From Kaistia dalseonensis (GTDB taxonomy: Bacteria > Pseudomonadota > Alphaproteobacteria > Rhizobiales > Kaistiaceae), in the NCBI RefSeq assembly GCF_030814715.1, contig NZ_JAUSVO010000008.1:124001-188000 (forward strand): a DNA stretch of 64,000 nucleotides, in the 5' to 3' direction. The notes beneath the pieces are model-generated. The model did not search any database, had not been told where the DNA came from, and saw nothing but the letters and a program-made list of their open reading frames with translations. The stretch's first letter is position 1, and each line of letters begins with the position of its first letter. This document shows, piece by piece, positions 36,105 through 46,553 of the stretch. Both the position numbers and the translations under genes were made by a program.

Positions 36105-37088
<984 letters not shown>

Positions 37089-37145
37089 TCACATCGAACC
37101 AATGTCGATTGGCTTCGAATTTTTTTGTTTTTGGAGATTTGCACA

Positions 37146-37224
37146 TCAAACGCTGAGCGTCAATTTCAAACGCTTTCGATTTCTATCGTTTTTCTTGGCC
37201 GATGCAGTGTTTCGTCCTTATTCG
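37146..37224. promoter_or_regulatory. Candidate DeoR operator region upstream of the binding-protein gene
   Basis: On the minus strand CGA triplets lie in two pairs with 10-bp spacing (TCG on the plus strand at 37176/37186 and 37212/37222). The 20-bp element at 37171-37190 (minus-strand reading AACGATAG-AA-ATCGAAAGCG) matches 17 of 20 bases at 41604-41623. A direct repeat TCAAACGCT also occurs at 37146 and 37166, two helical turns apart. Confidence 0.6.
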
Positions 37225-38094
37225 CTATGAAGCGATGATGACGTCGATGCCCAGGCGCTCGAATTGCAGTCGATCCTCGTCGCGAATGCCTTCGTCGGTG
37301 ATGAACGTCTGCACCATGTCGAGCTTGCCGAGCGAGGAGAAGGAAACGGCGCCGATCTTGGTGCTGTCGGCCACCACATAGACCTTGGAGGCAGCCTTGA
37401 TCATGGCGCGCTTGATATGCATGTCGGCAAGGCTCGGATAGGTCAGCCCGGCCTCGAACGAGATACCGGCGGTGGCGAGGAAGAGCTTGCCGGCAAAGAT
37501 GTCCTGGAAGAAATCGCCCGACTTCTCGCCGCTGAGCGAGAGCGTCGGTGCCTTGAACTGCCCGCCGGGCATATGGACGGAAAAGGACGGCACGGCACCC
37601 AGCATCAGCGCGATGTTGAGGCCGTTGGTGATGACGGTCAGGTCCTGTCGCGTGACGAGATTCGAAGCGATTTCCGTCGTCGTCGAGCCGGCATCGAGGA
37701 TGATGGTTTCGCCGTTTCCGACAAGGGCGGCGGCGGCGCGGCCTATCTTGCGCTTCGCGTCCATGTTGACGAGGTGCTGCAGCGCCATGGCCTGGACCTG
37801 GCGCGGCACCGATTTCAGATAGGCGCCGCCATGCTCGCGCACGATGTGGCCTTCCGAATCGAGGCGCTCGAGGTCCTGCCGGATCGTCGCCTCGGAGACG
37901 CTGAAAGCCTGGCTCAGATCCTTGACCCGGGCGCTGCCTTCTTCCTGCAGCCAGGCGAGGATGCGCATGCGTCGTGGTTCGGCGAGCAGACCGCTGAGCG
38001 GACTCGGGGCGGCTTCAGCCTCGTCGCTCTCGGGCTTCGCTGCCTGCTTGATCCGCTTTCTGCTCGACGAGCGGGCCCCGGCACTGTGCTGCAT
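37225..38094 (-). CDS. DeoR family transcriptional regulator of the sugar locus
   Basis: A 289-residue DeoR/GlpR-type repressor. The HTH (MRILAWLQEEGSARVKDLSQ, FSVSEATIRQDLERLDSEG) is followed by the sugar-phosphate sensor domain with KRKIGRAAAALVGNGETIIL, the DAGSTTTEIA phosphate-binding motif, TNGLNIALML and VVADSTKIG. The family normally releases DNA on binding a phosphorylated sugar. ATG 38094 has GGGGAT before it; 38106 and a GTG at 38157 (overlapping the permease) are alternatives. It probably binds the repeat arrays at 37.2 and 41.6 kb. Confidence 0.9.
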   Translation of the reverse strand: MQHSAGARSSSRKRIKQAAKPESDEAEAAPSPLSGLLAEPRRMRILAWLQEEGSARVKDLSQAFSVSEATIRQDLERLDSEGHIVREHGGAYLKSVPRQVQAMALQHLVNMDAKRKIGRAAAALVGNGETIILDAGSTTTEIASNLVTRQDLTVITNGLNIALMLGAVPSFSVHMPGGQFKAPTLSLSGEKSGDFFQDIFAGKLFLATAGISFEAGLTYPSLADMHIKRAMIKAASKVYVVADSTKIGAVSFSSLGKLDMVQTFITDEGIRDEDRLQFERLGIDVIIAS

Positions 38095-38140
38095 CAATAT
38101 CCCCATATCGGAGTTGGCGGCGACGATCTCGCGCCAGTCG

Positions 38141-39193
38141 CTACTCCAGTCGGGCACGCCGCGACAGGGTTCGCTGCATCTGGTCGAGGACGACCGCCGA
38201 AACGATCACAAGTCCTTTTATGACCATTTGCCAGAATTCGCTAACACCCATCATCACCAGTCCGTCGCTGAGCACCCCGATCACGAAGGCACCGACAATG
38301 GTGCCGCCGATCGTGCCGCGTCCGCCGGAAAGGGATGTGCCGCCGAGGACCGCGGCTGCGATCGCGTTCAATTCGAAGCTCTCGCCGCTCGCCGGATGCG
38401 AGGCGACGAGCTGCGAGGAGACGATGAGGCCGGCGATCGCCGCGCAGAAGCCCGATATGACATAGACCGCGAGCTTGACGCGGTTGACATAGACGCCCGA
38501 GAGCGCCGCCGCCCGCTCATTGCCGCCAACGGCATAGACGCGGCGCCCGAATGGCGTGCGCGCGGCGACATAGGCCGCGATCAGTGCGACCACCACGAGG
38601 ATGACGATCGAGAGCGGAATGCCGAAGAGTGTTCCGGCGCCAAGGATCGGGAAGCCTTCATTGCCGAGTTCGGGCTTGCCGACGAGATTGGGGAAGGTGG
38701 CGCCGTTGGAAAGCAGCAGCGCCGCGCCGCGCGCCACATAGAGCGTGCCCAGCGTGGCGATGAAGGGGGCAACGTTGAGCTGCGTGATCAGGACCCCGTT
38801 GAAGGCGCCGATGATGGCGCCGACCACCAGCACGATCGCCATTGTTTCCAGTACGTTAGGCCAGACCACCACGCCGAGGAAGGGGAGGGGAATGCCATAG
38901 GTGATGAGCGCGCCGGCGATCATGCCGGTCAGCCCCACGATCGAGCCGACTGACAGATCGATGCCGCCCGTCAGGATGACATAGGTCATGCCGATGGCGA
39001 GCAGCGCATTGATCGCGACATGCTTGGAGACGATGACGAGGTTGGCGACCGACATGAAGTTCGGTGCCATCAGGCCGAAAAAGGCGACGACCAGGGCAAG
39101 GGCGATAAAGGTGCGGAGCCTGAGGATGAGCAGGAGCGTCGTCGACGGCCCATTGCGATGTGCGACGTCGCGGATGGCGGCGTGGTCAACCAT
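38141..39193 (-). CDS. Sugar ABC transporter permease, RbsC-like
   Basis: A 350-residue permease with 8-10 TM segments; family motifs are LTGGIDLSVGSIVGL, GRRVYAVGGNERAAALSG and VLGGTSLSGGRGTIGG. The start at 39193 overlaps the ATPase stop, so translation is coupled. With the ATPase gene and the RbsB-like protein it makes a complete importer for the sugar degraded by the divergent operon. Confidence 0.93.
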   Translation of the reverse strand: MVDHAAIRDVAHRNGPSTTLLLILRLRTFIALALVVAFFGLMAPNFMSVANLVIVSKHVAINALLAIGMTYVILTGGIDLSVGSIVGLTGMIAGALITYGIPLPFLGVVVWPNVLETMAIVLVVGAIIGAFNGVLITQLNVAPFIATLGTLYVARGAALLLSNGATFPNLVGKPELGNEGFPILGAGTLFGIPLSIVILVVVALIAAYVAARTPFGRRVYAVGGNERAAALSGVYVNRVKLAVYVISGFCAAIAGLIVSSQLVASHPASGESFELNAIAAAVLGGTSLSGGRGTIGGTIVGAFVIGVLSDGLVMMGVSEFWQMVIKGLVIVSAVVLDQMQRTLSRRARLE

Positions 39194-40751
39194 GATGGGA
39201 TCCCTTGCTGGTCGATGCGTTGTTCGCATGCGCTGTGTGGCCGACCACCGAAGCGGAGACGAGAAGCTCGTCCGTGGCGTCGTTGCTGCTGGCGTCGAGC
39301 GTGATCCGCCCGGATGACATCACCAGAATCCGGTCGGCGATGGCGACTTCCTTCAGATCCGACGTCGCGAAGATGATGCCGAGGCCCTGTTCGGCCAGTT
39401 CGCGCATGACGCGGAAGATCTCGGCCTTGGCGCCGATGTCGATGCCGCGGCTCGGTTCGTCGAGCAGCAACACCTTGGGCGAGGTCATCAAACTCTTGCC
39501 GATGACGACCTTCTGCTGGTTGCCGCCGGAGAGCGAGGTGATCATCGTATGGGGCGAGGGCGCCTTGACCTGAAGCTCACGCGAGATTCGCGCGACCTCG
39601 TCGCCCTCCCGGGCGGTGGTGATCCGGCCGAAACGGGTGAAGCGGCCAAGGCTCGAAAGGCTCATATTGCGGCCGACCGAGAGGTTCTGGACCAGCCCGT
39701 CGCGCTGACGGTCCTCCGGCGTCAGGAACAGGCCTTTGGCGATGCGCTGGTTGATCGAAAGGCCTGAAATGTCGAGGCCGTCGAGCACGATGGTCCCGCT
39801 CGCATCGGGCCGCGCGCCGAACAGGCATTCGAAGAGCTCGGATCGCCCGGCACCCAAAAGCCCATAGATACCAACGATTTCGCCGGCATGAATCGAGAGC
39901 GAGACATGATCGACGGTCATGCCGCCGCCGATGCGCGGCAGGCAGACATCCTCGATCCTGAGGATTTCTCGGCCCGCCCGGGCCTGCACGGGGCGCCGGG
40001 CCGCGAGTTCCGAGGTGCCGAGCATCTGGCGGATGATCCAGGAGACGTCGATCTCGTCCATGCGGGCGGAAGCCTGCAGTCGTCCGTCGCGCAGAACCGT
40101 GACGAAATCGCCAATCCGGACCAGCTCTTCCAGCCGGTGCGAGATATAGACGATGGCGACACCGGAGCGTTTCAGTTCATCGATGACGCGGAACAGCACC
40201 TCGACTTCGGAAACGCTCAGCGCCGAGGTCGGTTCATCCATGATCAGGATGCGGACATCTTCCGATAGCGCCTTGGCAATCTCGACGATCTGCTGCTGGC
40301 CGATGCGCAGGTCGCCGACCTTGGTGTCCGGGTCGAGGTCATGTTCCAGCCGCTGCAGCAATGCGCGCGCCCGGCTCCTCTGGCGCGCCAGGTCGAGATG
40401 GAAGCCGCCGCGCGTCAGCGGATGGCCGAGAAAGATGTTCTCGGCGATGCTCAAATTCGGGCAGAGATTCAGTTCCTGGAAGACGATGCCGATGCCCTTC
40501 GAGGCAGCATCGCGCACGGACGCGAAAGTAACCTCGCGTCCCTCCATGACGATCCGCCCGGACGTGGGGCGCTCTACGCCCGAGAGGATCTTCATCAATG
40601 TGGATTTTCCGGCGCCGTTCTCGCCGATCAGCACGTTGACCGCATTGGGATAGACGTGGAAATCGACATCGGCGAGCGCTGTCGTGCCGGGGAATATCTT
40701 GGAGATCTTTTCGGCGCTCAGGATCGGTGCGACGGAATCCGGTACGGTCAT
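39186..40751 (-). CDS. Sugar ABC transporter ATPase, two nucleotide-binding domains
   Basis: A 521-residue RbsA/MglA-class ATPase. Domain 1: Walker A GENGAGKST, signature LRIGQQQIVEI, Walker B ILIMDEPTSAL. Domain 2: degenerate Walker A GLLGAGRSE, signature LSGGNQQKVVIG, Walker B VLLLDEPSRGIDIGAK. Its start overlaps the stop of the DUF2291 gene by four bases. Order in the operon is DUF2291, ATPase, permease, DeoR, then the binding protein. Confidence 0.94.
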   Translation of the reverse strand: MTVPDSVAPILSAEKISKIFPGTTALADVDFHVYPNAVNVLIGENGAGKSTLMKILSGVERPTSGRIVMEGREVTFASVRDAASKGIGIVFQELNLCPNLSIAENIFLGHPLTRGGFHLDLARQRSRARALLQRLEHDLDPDTKVGDLRIGQQQIVEIAKALSEDVRILIMDEPTSALSVSEVEVLFRVIDELKRSGVAIVYISHRLEELVRIGDFVTVLRDGRLQASARMDEIDVSWIIRQMLGTSELAARRPVQARAGREILRIEDVCLPRIGGGMTVDHVSLSIHAGEIVGIYGLLGAGRSELFECLFGARPDASGTIVLDGLDISGLSINQRIAKGLFLTPEDRQRDGLVQNLSVGRNMSLSSLGRFTRFGRITTAREGDEVARISRELQVKAPSPHTMITSLSGGNQQKVVIGKSLMTSPKVLLLDEPSRGIDIGAKAEIFRVMRELAEQGLGIIFATSDLKEVAIADRILVMSSGRITLDASSNDATDELLVSASVVGHTAHANNASTSKGSHHG

Positions 40752-41425
40752 TGGCCCGCTCCGGCGACGGCGATGGGCATGACGAGGAGAGCGTCGTCGG
40801 GCTTGTTGAGCGTGATGGCGCCGGTGAAGGTCACGTTCGCGCCTTCGACAAGCGCCCCGAAACCGGGCTTGGCGGTCGCCAGGGCGGCCTCGTTCAGCGC
40901 GCGGCCCGCCTGCGCATATTCGATCTGGTTGGTGAATTTGCCGAAGCTCGCATCGGGCAGATTATCGCGAATGGCATTGCCCTTGACGATAGGTCCCGTC
41001 TGCAATGTTGCCTCGCGGTTGCCTTTCGGCGTCGCGATGGAGAGCGTGGCGGTTCCCGCGCGGGAGGCGGTGTCGACCTTCGTGACCCGACCCTCGCCCT
41101 TGACGACGAACGCCGTCGGCGAACCTTCACCAGCGGCCTTCAGGCCGTATTTCTGACCGGCCGTATCGAAGCTCTCGTCGAGCGCCGGCAGGAGCGTCGC
41201 GAGATCGACGGCCCGGCCGAGCAGTTCCTGGTGGCCCTTCGACGTCCAGAGCGTGTCGGCGAAGTTCTTCGCGTCGAATTTCTGGGCCTTCGCGCTCGCC
41301 TTTTCAGCCTCGGTCTGGATCGGCAGGATCTTGCAGCCGGAAAGGCCGCCCGTGGCGATCAGGGCCACGACGATCAGGGCGCGGGGCAGGGTACACGGCC
41401 TCGACGGCCGCGACAGATACGACAT
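40748..41425 (-). CDS. DUF2291 family lipoprotein
   Basis: A 225-residue predicted lipoprotein: a hydrophobic signal segment ends in the lipobox LSGC with Cys31 as the lipidated residue. The rest fits DUF2291, a family repeatedly found beside ribose-type importers in rhizobial sugar and polyol loci. It may help the importer at the membrane, but its role is not established. ATG 41425 follows GGGAGGAGGAAGA. Confidence 0.82.
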   Translation of the reverse strand: MSYLSRPSRPCTLPRALIVVALIATGGLSGCKILPIQTEAEKASAKAQKFDAKNFADTLWTSKGHQELLGRAVDLATLLPALDESFDTAGQKYGLKAAGEGSPTAFVVKGEGRVTKVDTASRAGTATLSIATPKGNREATLQTGPIVKGNAIRDNLPDASFGKFTNQIEYAQAGRALNEAALATAKPGFGALVEGANVTFTGAITLNKPDDALLVMPIAVAGAGQ

Positions 41426-41575
41426 TCTTCCTCCTCCCAACCACCCTTCCTCAAAGGCGGCGCGCAAGCCGTTTTCGGCAATTGCCTTTTATTTTCGTTT
41501 CATTTTGGATGGCACGGCCTCGCCGGGCATGTCAATCGGCCCTGCCGCTGATTCCGTGGTGCGAGTGTCGATATT

Positions 41576-41623
41576 CGAGATAATACGAAAGAAAACGAGA
41601 AATAACGATAGTGATCGATAGCG
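41576..41623. promoter_or_regulatory. Five-fold 10-bp repeat array, candidate DeoR operator
   Basis: CGA occurs at 41576, 41586, 41596, 41606 and 41616, exactly one helical turn apart, mostly followed by an A/G/T-A pattern (CGAGA, CGAAA, CGAGA, CGATA, CGATA). The array is in the 277-bp gap between the divergent DUF2291 and isomerase operons. Its last part (41604-41623) is 17/20 identical to the element upstream of the binding-protein gene. Confidence 0.65.
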
Positions 41624-41702
41624 ACGGCCGGCGTGCGGTGCTATAGAGCGGGTATCGAGCGGCGACGTCGAAGCGCCGGCTAGACGGAAGGGGAGGTTCG
41701 GG

Positions 41703-43169
41703 ATGGGATCGAGGTTTCGTGCAAAGGTGACGCTGGGCCTGGTCATCGGGTCGCGCGCGTTCTTCAACGGCGCACCGTGCAAGGCGGCGCGCGACGAACT
41801 GACGGCGCAGCTCGATGCGCTCGGCATCGACTATTGCATCCCGCCTTTCGAGGCGACCGTGAACGGCGCCGTCCAGTCGCGCGAGGATGCGCGCCTCTAT
41901 GCCGAGTTCTTCCGCGAGAAACGCGACGTGCTCGACGGGCTGGTGATCTGCCTGCCGAATTTCGGCGACGAGATCGCGGTGGCCGAACTCGTCAACATGA
42001 CGCGGCTCAACCTGCCGATCCTGCTCCAGGCCAGCAATGACGAAACCGACAAGGTCGACGTCAAGAGCCGGCGCGACGCCTTCTGTGGCAAGCTGTCGGT
42101 GACGAATAATTTCTACCAGTACGACGTCGCCTTCACCGACACGACCAGCCACACCTCCGATGTCTGGGGCGAGGAATTCCGTGGCGATCTCGATCGCTTC
42201 GCCAGGACCTGCCGCACCGTTCGTGGCCTCCGCAACGCCCGCATCGGCGCGATCGGCGCCCGCACCGGCGCGTTCCAGACCATGCGCTTCAGCGAGAAGC
42301 TGCTTCAATCGTCCGGCATCACGGTCGTGACCGTCGATCTCTCGGAGATCATGGGCAGCGCGCGGGCGATCGGTGACGACGCGCCCGACGTGAAGGCCAA
42401 GCTCGACGACATCTTCGCCTATGGCACGATTCCCGGTCATATCGACCGCGCCAACATCATGAAGCAGGCCAAGTGGTCGATCGCCGTCGATCGCTGGATC
42501 GACGAGAACGAATGCGATGCCTCCTCGATCCAGTGCTGGCGCAGCCTGCAGGACAATTATGGCTGCGCGACCTGCCTGACCATGAGCATGCTGAGCGAGA
42601 AGCTGATGCCGAGCGCGTGCGAGGTCGACGTCATGGGCGCGATCTCGATGTATGCGCTGGCGCTCGCCTCCGGCGCTCCGCCGGCCATCCTCGACTGGAA
42701 CAATAATTACGGTTACGAGGCCGACAAATGCGTCTGCACGCATTGCGGCAATTTCCCAAAGAGCTTCATCGGCGACCGTCCCGAAATCTCCGAGCTCGAC
42801 GTGCTCGGCGAGACGATCGGCCGTGAAAAGTGCTTCGGCGCCGTCAAGGGCAAGGTCAGGGCCGGCCCGATGACCTTCTTCCGCGTCTCGACGGATGATC
42901 GGCGCGGGACGATCAAGGCCTATGTCGGCGAGGGCGCCTTCACGGATGATCCGTTCCCGATGGATGGCGGCATCGCGGTGACCGAGGTGCCGCGGCTTCG
43001 CGATCTCATGGGCTTCGTGGCGCGCAACGGCTTCGAGCATCACGTCGCGATGGTGCGCGGCGAGCATGCAGCGATCGTGACCGAGGCGATCGACCGCTAT
43101 CTCGGCTGGCCGATCTATCGCCATGAGGCGGCGCCGCGCTTCTCCGGCGCCCAGCCCTTCTTCCGATAA
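41703..43169 (+). CDS. L-fucose/L-arabinose isomerase-fold sugar isomerase
   Basis: A 488-residue enzyme of the FucI/AraA superfamily, which converts aldoses to ketoses with a divalent metal. The expected metal ligands can be placed: Glu307 in ACEVDVMGA, Asp331 in ILDWNNN and His446/447 in FEHHVAMVRG. It also has a Cys-rich patch KCVCTHCGNF. GGGGAGG lies 7 bases before ATG 41703. It heads an operon with a split transketolase and a kinase, so it probably performs the first intracellular step on the imported sugar. It is not close enough to classical FucI or AraA to name the substrate. Confidence 0.88.
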   Translation: MGSRFRAKVTLGLVIGSRAFFNGAPCKAARDELTAQLDALGIDYCIPPFEATVNGAVQSREDARLYAEFFREKRDVLDGLVICLPNFGDEIAVAELVNMTRLNLPILLQASNDETDKVDVKSRRDAFCGKLSVTNNFYQYDVAFTDTTSHTSDVWGEEFRGDLDRFARTCRTVRGLRNARIGAIGARTGAFQTMRFSEKLLQSSGITVVTVDLSEIMGSARAIGDDAPDVKAKLDDIFAYGTIPGHIDRANIMKQAKWSIAVDRWIDENECDASSIQCWRSLQDNYGCATCLTMSMLSEKLMPSACEVDVMGAISMYALALASGAPPAILDWNNNYGYEADKCVCTHCGNFPKSFIGDRPEISELDVLGETIGREKCFGAVKGKVRAGPMTFFRVSTDDRRGTIKAYVGEGAFTDDPFPMDGGIAVTEVPRLRDLMGFVARNGFEHHVAMVRGEHAAIVTEAIDRYLGWPIYRHEAAPRFSGAQPFFR

Positions 43170-43201
43170 GGCCCCAACCTTCGTTGAACTGGAACGCGAT
43201 C

Positions 43202-44041
43202 ATGCTCGAAAAGATCAGTCAGACATCCGATGAGCGGATTGCCGCCATCCGCGAGAAGGCGCGCATCATCCGCCGACGCGCGATCCAGATGGTGTTCGAC
43301 GCCAAGCAGGGCCATCCGGGCGGCGACATGTCGGTGACCGATATTCTGGCGACGCTCTATTTCGGCGTGCTGCGCTATGATCCGGCCCAGCCCGACGATC
43401 CCGCGCGCGATCGCTTCGTGCTCTCCAAGGGCCATTGCACCGGCGCGCTCTACGCGACCCTCGCCGAGGCCGGCTTCATCCCGCTCGACGAACTCGCGAC
43501 CTATATGCGCCCGCTCTCGATGCTGAACGGCCATCCGAACCGCAATTACGTGCCCGGCGTCGAGACCAATACAGGTCCGCTCGGCCATGGCATGCCGGTC
43601 GCGGTCGGCATGGCGATCGCCGGCCAGATCGACGGCTCGGACCGGCGCGTCTTCGTCGTCACGGGCGATGGCGAGCAGCAGGAAGGCAGCAATTGGGAGG
43701 CCGGCATGATCGCCGGCCACCGCCATCTCGCGCAATTGACCCTGATCATCGATCGCAACCACCTGCAGCAGGGCGCGCGGACCGACGAGACCAATGATCT
43801 CGAGCCGCTGGCCGACAAGTGGCGCGCCTTTGGCTGGCATGTAGTGGATGTCGACGGCCACGATCATGCGGCGCTGCTCGACGTGCTCGGCGCGCCGGTC
43901 GGCGACCGCGTGAAGCCGCTCTGCGTCATCGCCCATACCCACAAGGGCAACGGCATCTCCTACATGGTCGACCAGGTGCAGTGGCACCATGGCGTCCCCA
44001 ACCAGGAACAATATGAACTCGCCATGGAGGAACTCGCCTGA
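43202..44041 (+). CDS. Transketolase N-terminal subunit
   Basis: A 279-residue TPP-binding half of a split transketolase. The TPP motif GDGEQQEGSNWEA ends in the expected N, and FDAKQGHPGGDMS and LSKGHCTGALYATL are family landmarks. ATG 43202 follows GGAACG; TTG 43184 is an alternative. It must pair with the next gene to make an active enzyme that moves a two-carbon unit from a ketose phosphate. Confidence 0.93.
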   Translation: MLEKISQTSDERIAAIREKARIIRRRAIQMVFDAKQGHPGGDMSVTDILATLYFGVLRYDPAQPDDPARDRFVLSKGHCTGALYATLAEAGFIPLDELATYMRPLSMLNGHPNRNYVPGVETNTGPLGHGMPVAVGMAIAGQIDGSDRRVFVVTGDGEQQEGSNWEAGMIAGHRHLAQLTLIIDRNHLQQGARTDETNDLEPLADKWRAFGWHVVDVDGHDHAALLDVLGAPVGDRVKPLCVIAHTHKGNGISYMVDQVQWHHGVPNQEQYELAMEELA

Positions 44042-45006
44042 TGGCCGCCGCAGTCCAGAATGCCCCCGGCCTGCATGATTGCCGCGATGCCTTCGCGAAG
44101 ACGCTCGAAGCGCTCGCCGAGGCGGATGGCCGCATCGTCGCCGTCGTCAATGACAGCGTCGGCTCGTCGAAGCTCGGCGGCTTCAAGAAGCGCTGGCCCG
44201 AGCGGCTGGTCAATGTCGGCATCGCCGAACAGAACATGGTCGGCGTCGGCGCCGGTCTCGCCAATGGCGGCAAGGTGCCGTTCGTCTCGGGCGCGGCCTG
44301 CTTCCTGACCGGCCGTGCGCTGGAGCAGATCAAGGCCGATGTCGCCTATTCCAATACCAATGTGAAGCTCGCCGGCATCTCTTCGGGCGTCGCCTATGGC
44401 GAGTTGGGGCCGACGCATCATTCGATCGAGGATCTGGCCTGGCTTCGCCTGTTGCCGAACCTGACCATCGTCGTGCCCTCCGATCCATGGGAGACGGCCG
44501 AGGCGGTCAAGGCGGCGGTGGCGCATGAAGGGCCTGTCTTCCTGCGGCTGAGCCGCATGCCCGTTCCGGAGCTGAAGCGGCCGGAAGGCGCGCGCTTCCA
44601 GTTCGGCAAGGCCGAGGTGCTGCGGGCGGGAACGGATGCCGCGATCATCGCCAATGGCGTCATGGTCACGCGCGCGCTGGTCGCCGCCGAGGCGCTGGCG
44701 GAGGCCGGCATCGCCGCGCGGGTGATCAACCTGTCGTCGATCGCGCCGATCGATCGCGAGGTGATCCTCGCCGCGGCCGAGACCGGGGCGATCGTGACGA
44801 TCGAGGAGCATTCGATCCGTGGCGGCCTCGGCGGGGCCGTCGCCGAGATCGTCTCGACCACGCGCCCGGCCGCGATGCGCATTCTGGGCTTCCCCGGTTT
44901 CGCGCCGACCGGCTCGGCGGAGTTCCTGCTCGAGCATTTCGGCCTGACCTCGGAGGGAATCGTGCGCGCCGTGCATGAGGTCATCGCCATGCGGGACGGG
45001 CGATGA
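44041..45006 (+). CDS. Transketolase C-terminal subunit
   Basis: A 321-residue second half of transketolase: pyrimidine-binding domain with the catalytic glutamate in NVGIAEQNMVGVGAG and the C-terminal domain (IDREVILAAAETGAIVTIEEH). Stop and start overlap the neighbours by one base upstream and four bases downstream, so N subunit, C subunit and kinase are translated together. In D-apiose catabolism a split transketolase of this type acts on apulose 4-phosphate; that role is only a possibility here. Confidence 0.93.
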   Translation: MAAAVQNAPGLHDCRDAFAKTLEALAEADGRIVAVVNDSVGSSKLGGFKKRWPERLVNVGIAEQNMVGVGAGLANGGKVPFVSGAACFLTGRALEQIKADVAYSNTNVKLAGISSGVAYGELGPTHHSIEDLAWLRLLPNLTIVVPSDPWETAEAVKAAVAHEGPVFLRLSRMPVPELKRPEGARFQFGKAEVLRAGTDAAIIANGVMVTRALVAAEALAEAGIAARVINLSSIAPIDREVILAAAETGAIVTIEEHSIRGGLGGAVAEIVSTTRPAAMRILGFPGFAPTGSAEFLLEHFGLTSEGIVRAVHEVIAMRDGR

Positions 45007-46475
45007 GCGGCCACATCCTCGCGATCGACCAGGGGACGACCAACACCAAGGCGCTCCTGCTCGACGCCAGGGGCGCGATCGTCGCGCGGGCGTCGCGGGC
45101 CATGGTCGTTTCGCATCCAAAGGAAGGCTGGGCCGAGCAATCCGCCGAGGCGATCTGGCAGAGCGTCGCCGAATGCCTCTCGGACTGCATTGCGGCTGTG
45201 CCCGGCGCCGAGATCGCGGCCTTTGCGATCTCCAACCAGCGCGAATCCGTCGTGCTGTGGGAGCGCGAAACCGGCAGGCCAGTCGGCCCCTGCGTCACCT
45301 GGCAATGCATGCGCAGCGCCGAACGGCTCGATCGCCTGCGTTCGGCGGAGACCGAGGCGCTGGTCGCGGTGCTGAGCGGGCTCGCGCTCAATCCGATGTT
45401 CCCCGCCGCCAAGATCGGCTGGCTGCTCGACGCCACCCCCGGCGCACGGGCACGCGCCGAGCGAGGCGAACTCGCCGTCGGCACGATCGACAGCTGGCTG
45501 CTCTGGAATTTCACGGCCGGCGCCGTCCACGCCTGCGACGCCGGAAATGCGTCACGCACCCAGCTTTTCGATATCCATGCGCTGCGCTGGAGCGACCCGC
45601 TCGCGGCGCTGTTCGAAATTCCCGTCGCCATCCTGCCCGACGTGAAGGCGTCGGACAGTCGCTTCGGCGTCAGTGCCGCGCCGGACCTGCCCTCCGGCAT
45701 ACCGATCCATGCCATGATGGGTGACAGCCATGCCGCGCTTTATGGCCATGGCGTGCGCGGCCCGGGCATCGTCAAGGCGACCTACGGCACCGGCTCGTCG
45801 CTGATGACGCTGACCGAGCAGCCGGTGCTTTCGAAGAACGGGCTTTCGACGACGATCGCCTGGATGGCGGGCGGCCGGGTGCATCATGCGCTGGAGGGCA
45901 ATATCACGGTCTCCGGTCAGGCGGCGGCCTTCGTGGCGCGGCTGCTCGGGCTCGCGGATGCCGATGCGCTGACCGATCTCGCCCGCACGGTCCCGACCAG
46001 TGGCGGCGTCGTCGTTCTCCCCGCGTTGGCGGGCCTGGGCGCGCCCTATTGGCAGGCCCATGCGCGGGGCGCCATTTCCGGCCTCTCGCTCGGGAGCACG
46101 CCGGCCCATGTCGCGCGCGCCACGCTGGAGGCGATCACGCTGCAGGTGCGCGATGTCTTCGACGCGATGCAGATCGATCTCGGCATCGCGCTTTCCGCGC
46201 TTTCGGCCGATGGCGGCGCGGCGCGGAGCGATTTGCTGATGCAGCTTCAGGCCGATCTGCTCGACCGGCCGGTGCTGCGCGGGGCGGCCGTCGAACTCAG
46301 CGCCATCGGCGCCGCGATGATGGCCGGAGTGGCTGTCGGCCTCTATGCCGCGACGGAGGACGAAGGCGCGGCCGAGGAGGCCGTCCTGCGCTTCACGCCC
46401 GCCATGGAGCCGGCGCGTCGCGACGCGATCCTGTCGGGCTGGAGCAAGGCCGTCGCGACCGCGATCGGCGGATAG
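45003..46475 (+). CDS. FGGY family carbohydrate kinase
   Basis: A 490-residue ketose/polyol kinase of the glycerol-kinase branch. Motifs: ATP-binding AIDQGTTNTKALLLD, SNQRESVVLWER, GMIDSWLL-like GTIDSWLLWNF, KATYGTGSSLM and the late LSADGGAARSDLL. It should phosphorylate the ketose made by the isomerase before the transketolase acts. Closeness to glycerol kinase means glycerol or a short polyol cannot be excluded, but the operon context argues for a ketose. Confidence 0.92.
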   Translation: MSGHILAIDQGTTNTKALLLDARGAIVARASRAMVVSHPKEGWAEQSAEAIWQSVAECLSDCIAAVPGAEIAAFAISNQRESVVLWERETGRPVGPCVTWQCMRSAERLDRLRSAETEALVAVLSGLALNPMFPAAKIGWLLDATPGARARAERGELAVGTIDSWLLWNFTAGAVHACDAGNASRTQLFDIHALRWSDPLAALFEIPVAILPDVKASDSRFGVSAAPDLPSGIPIHAMMGDSHAALYGHGVRGPGIVKATYGTGSSLMTLTEQPVLSKNGLSTTIAWMAGGRVHHALEGNITVSGQAAAFVARLLGLADADALTDLARTVPTSGGVVVLPALAGLGAPYWQAHARGAISGLSLGSTPAHVARATLEAITLQVRDVFDAMQIDLGIALSALSADGGAARSDLLMQLQADLLDRPVLRGAAVELSAIGAAMMAGVAVGLYAATEDEGAAEEAVLRFTPAMEPARRDAILSGWSKAVATAIGG

Positions 46476-46481
46476 GGGCCT

Positions 46482-46521
46482 GGATCATTTCATCGTTTCA
46501 CGGGAAACGCTGAGATGATCC
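46482..46521. terminator. Terminator between convergent kinase and cytochrome b561 genes
   Basis: An 18-bp stem with one mismatch (arms GGATCATTTCAT-CGTTTC and GAAACG-CTGAGATGATCC) has an ACGG loop. It starts 7 bp after the kinase stop and is followed by a T-rich stretch, so it ends the sugar operon and may serve the opposite gene too. Confidence 0.75.
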
Positions 46522-46553
46522 ATCTCGTTTCCTTTGCGTGAGCCGGTGCGCCT

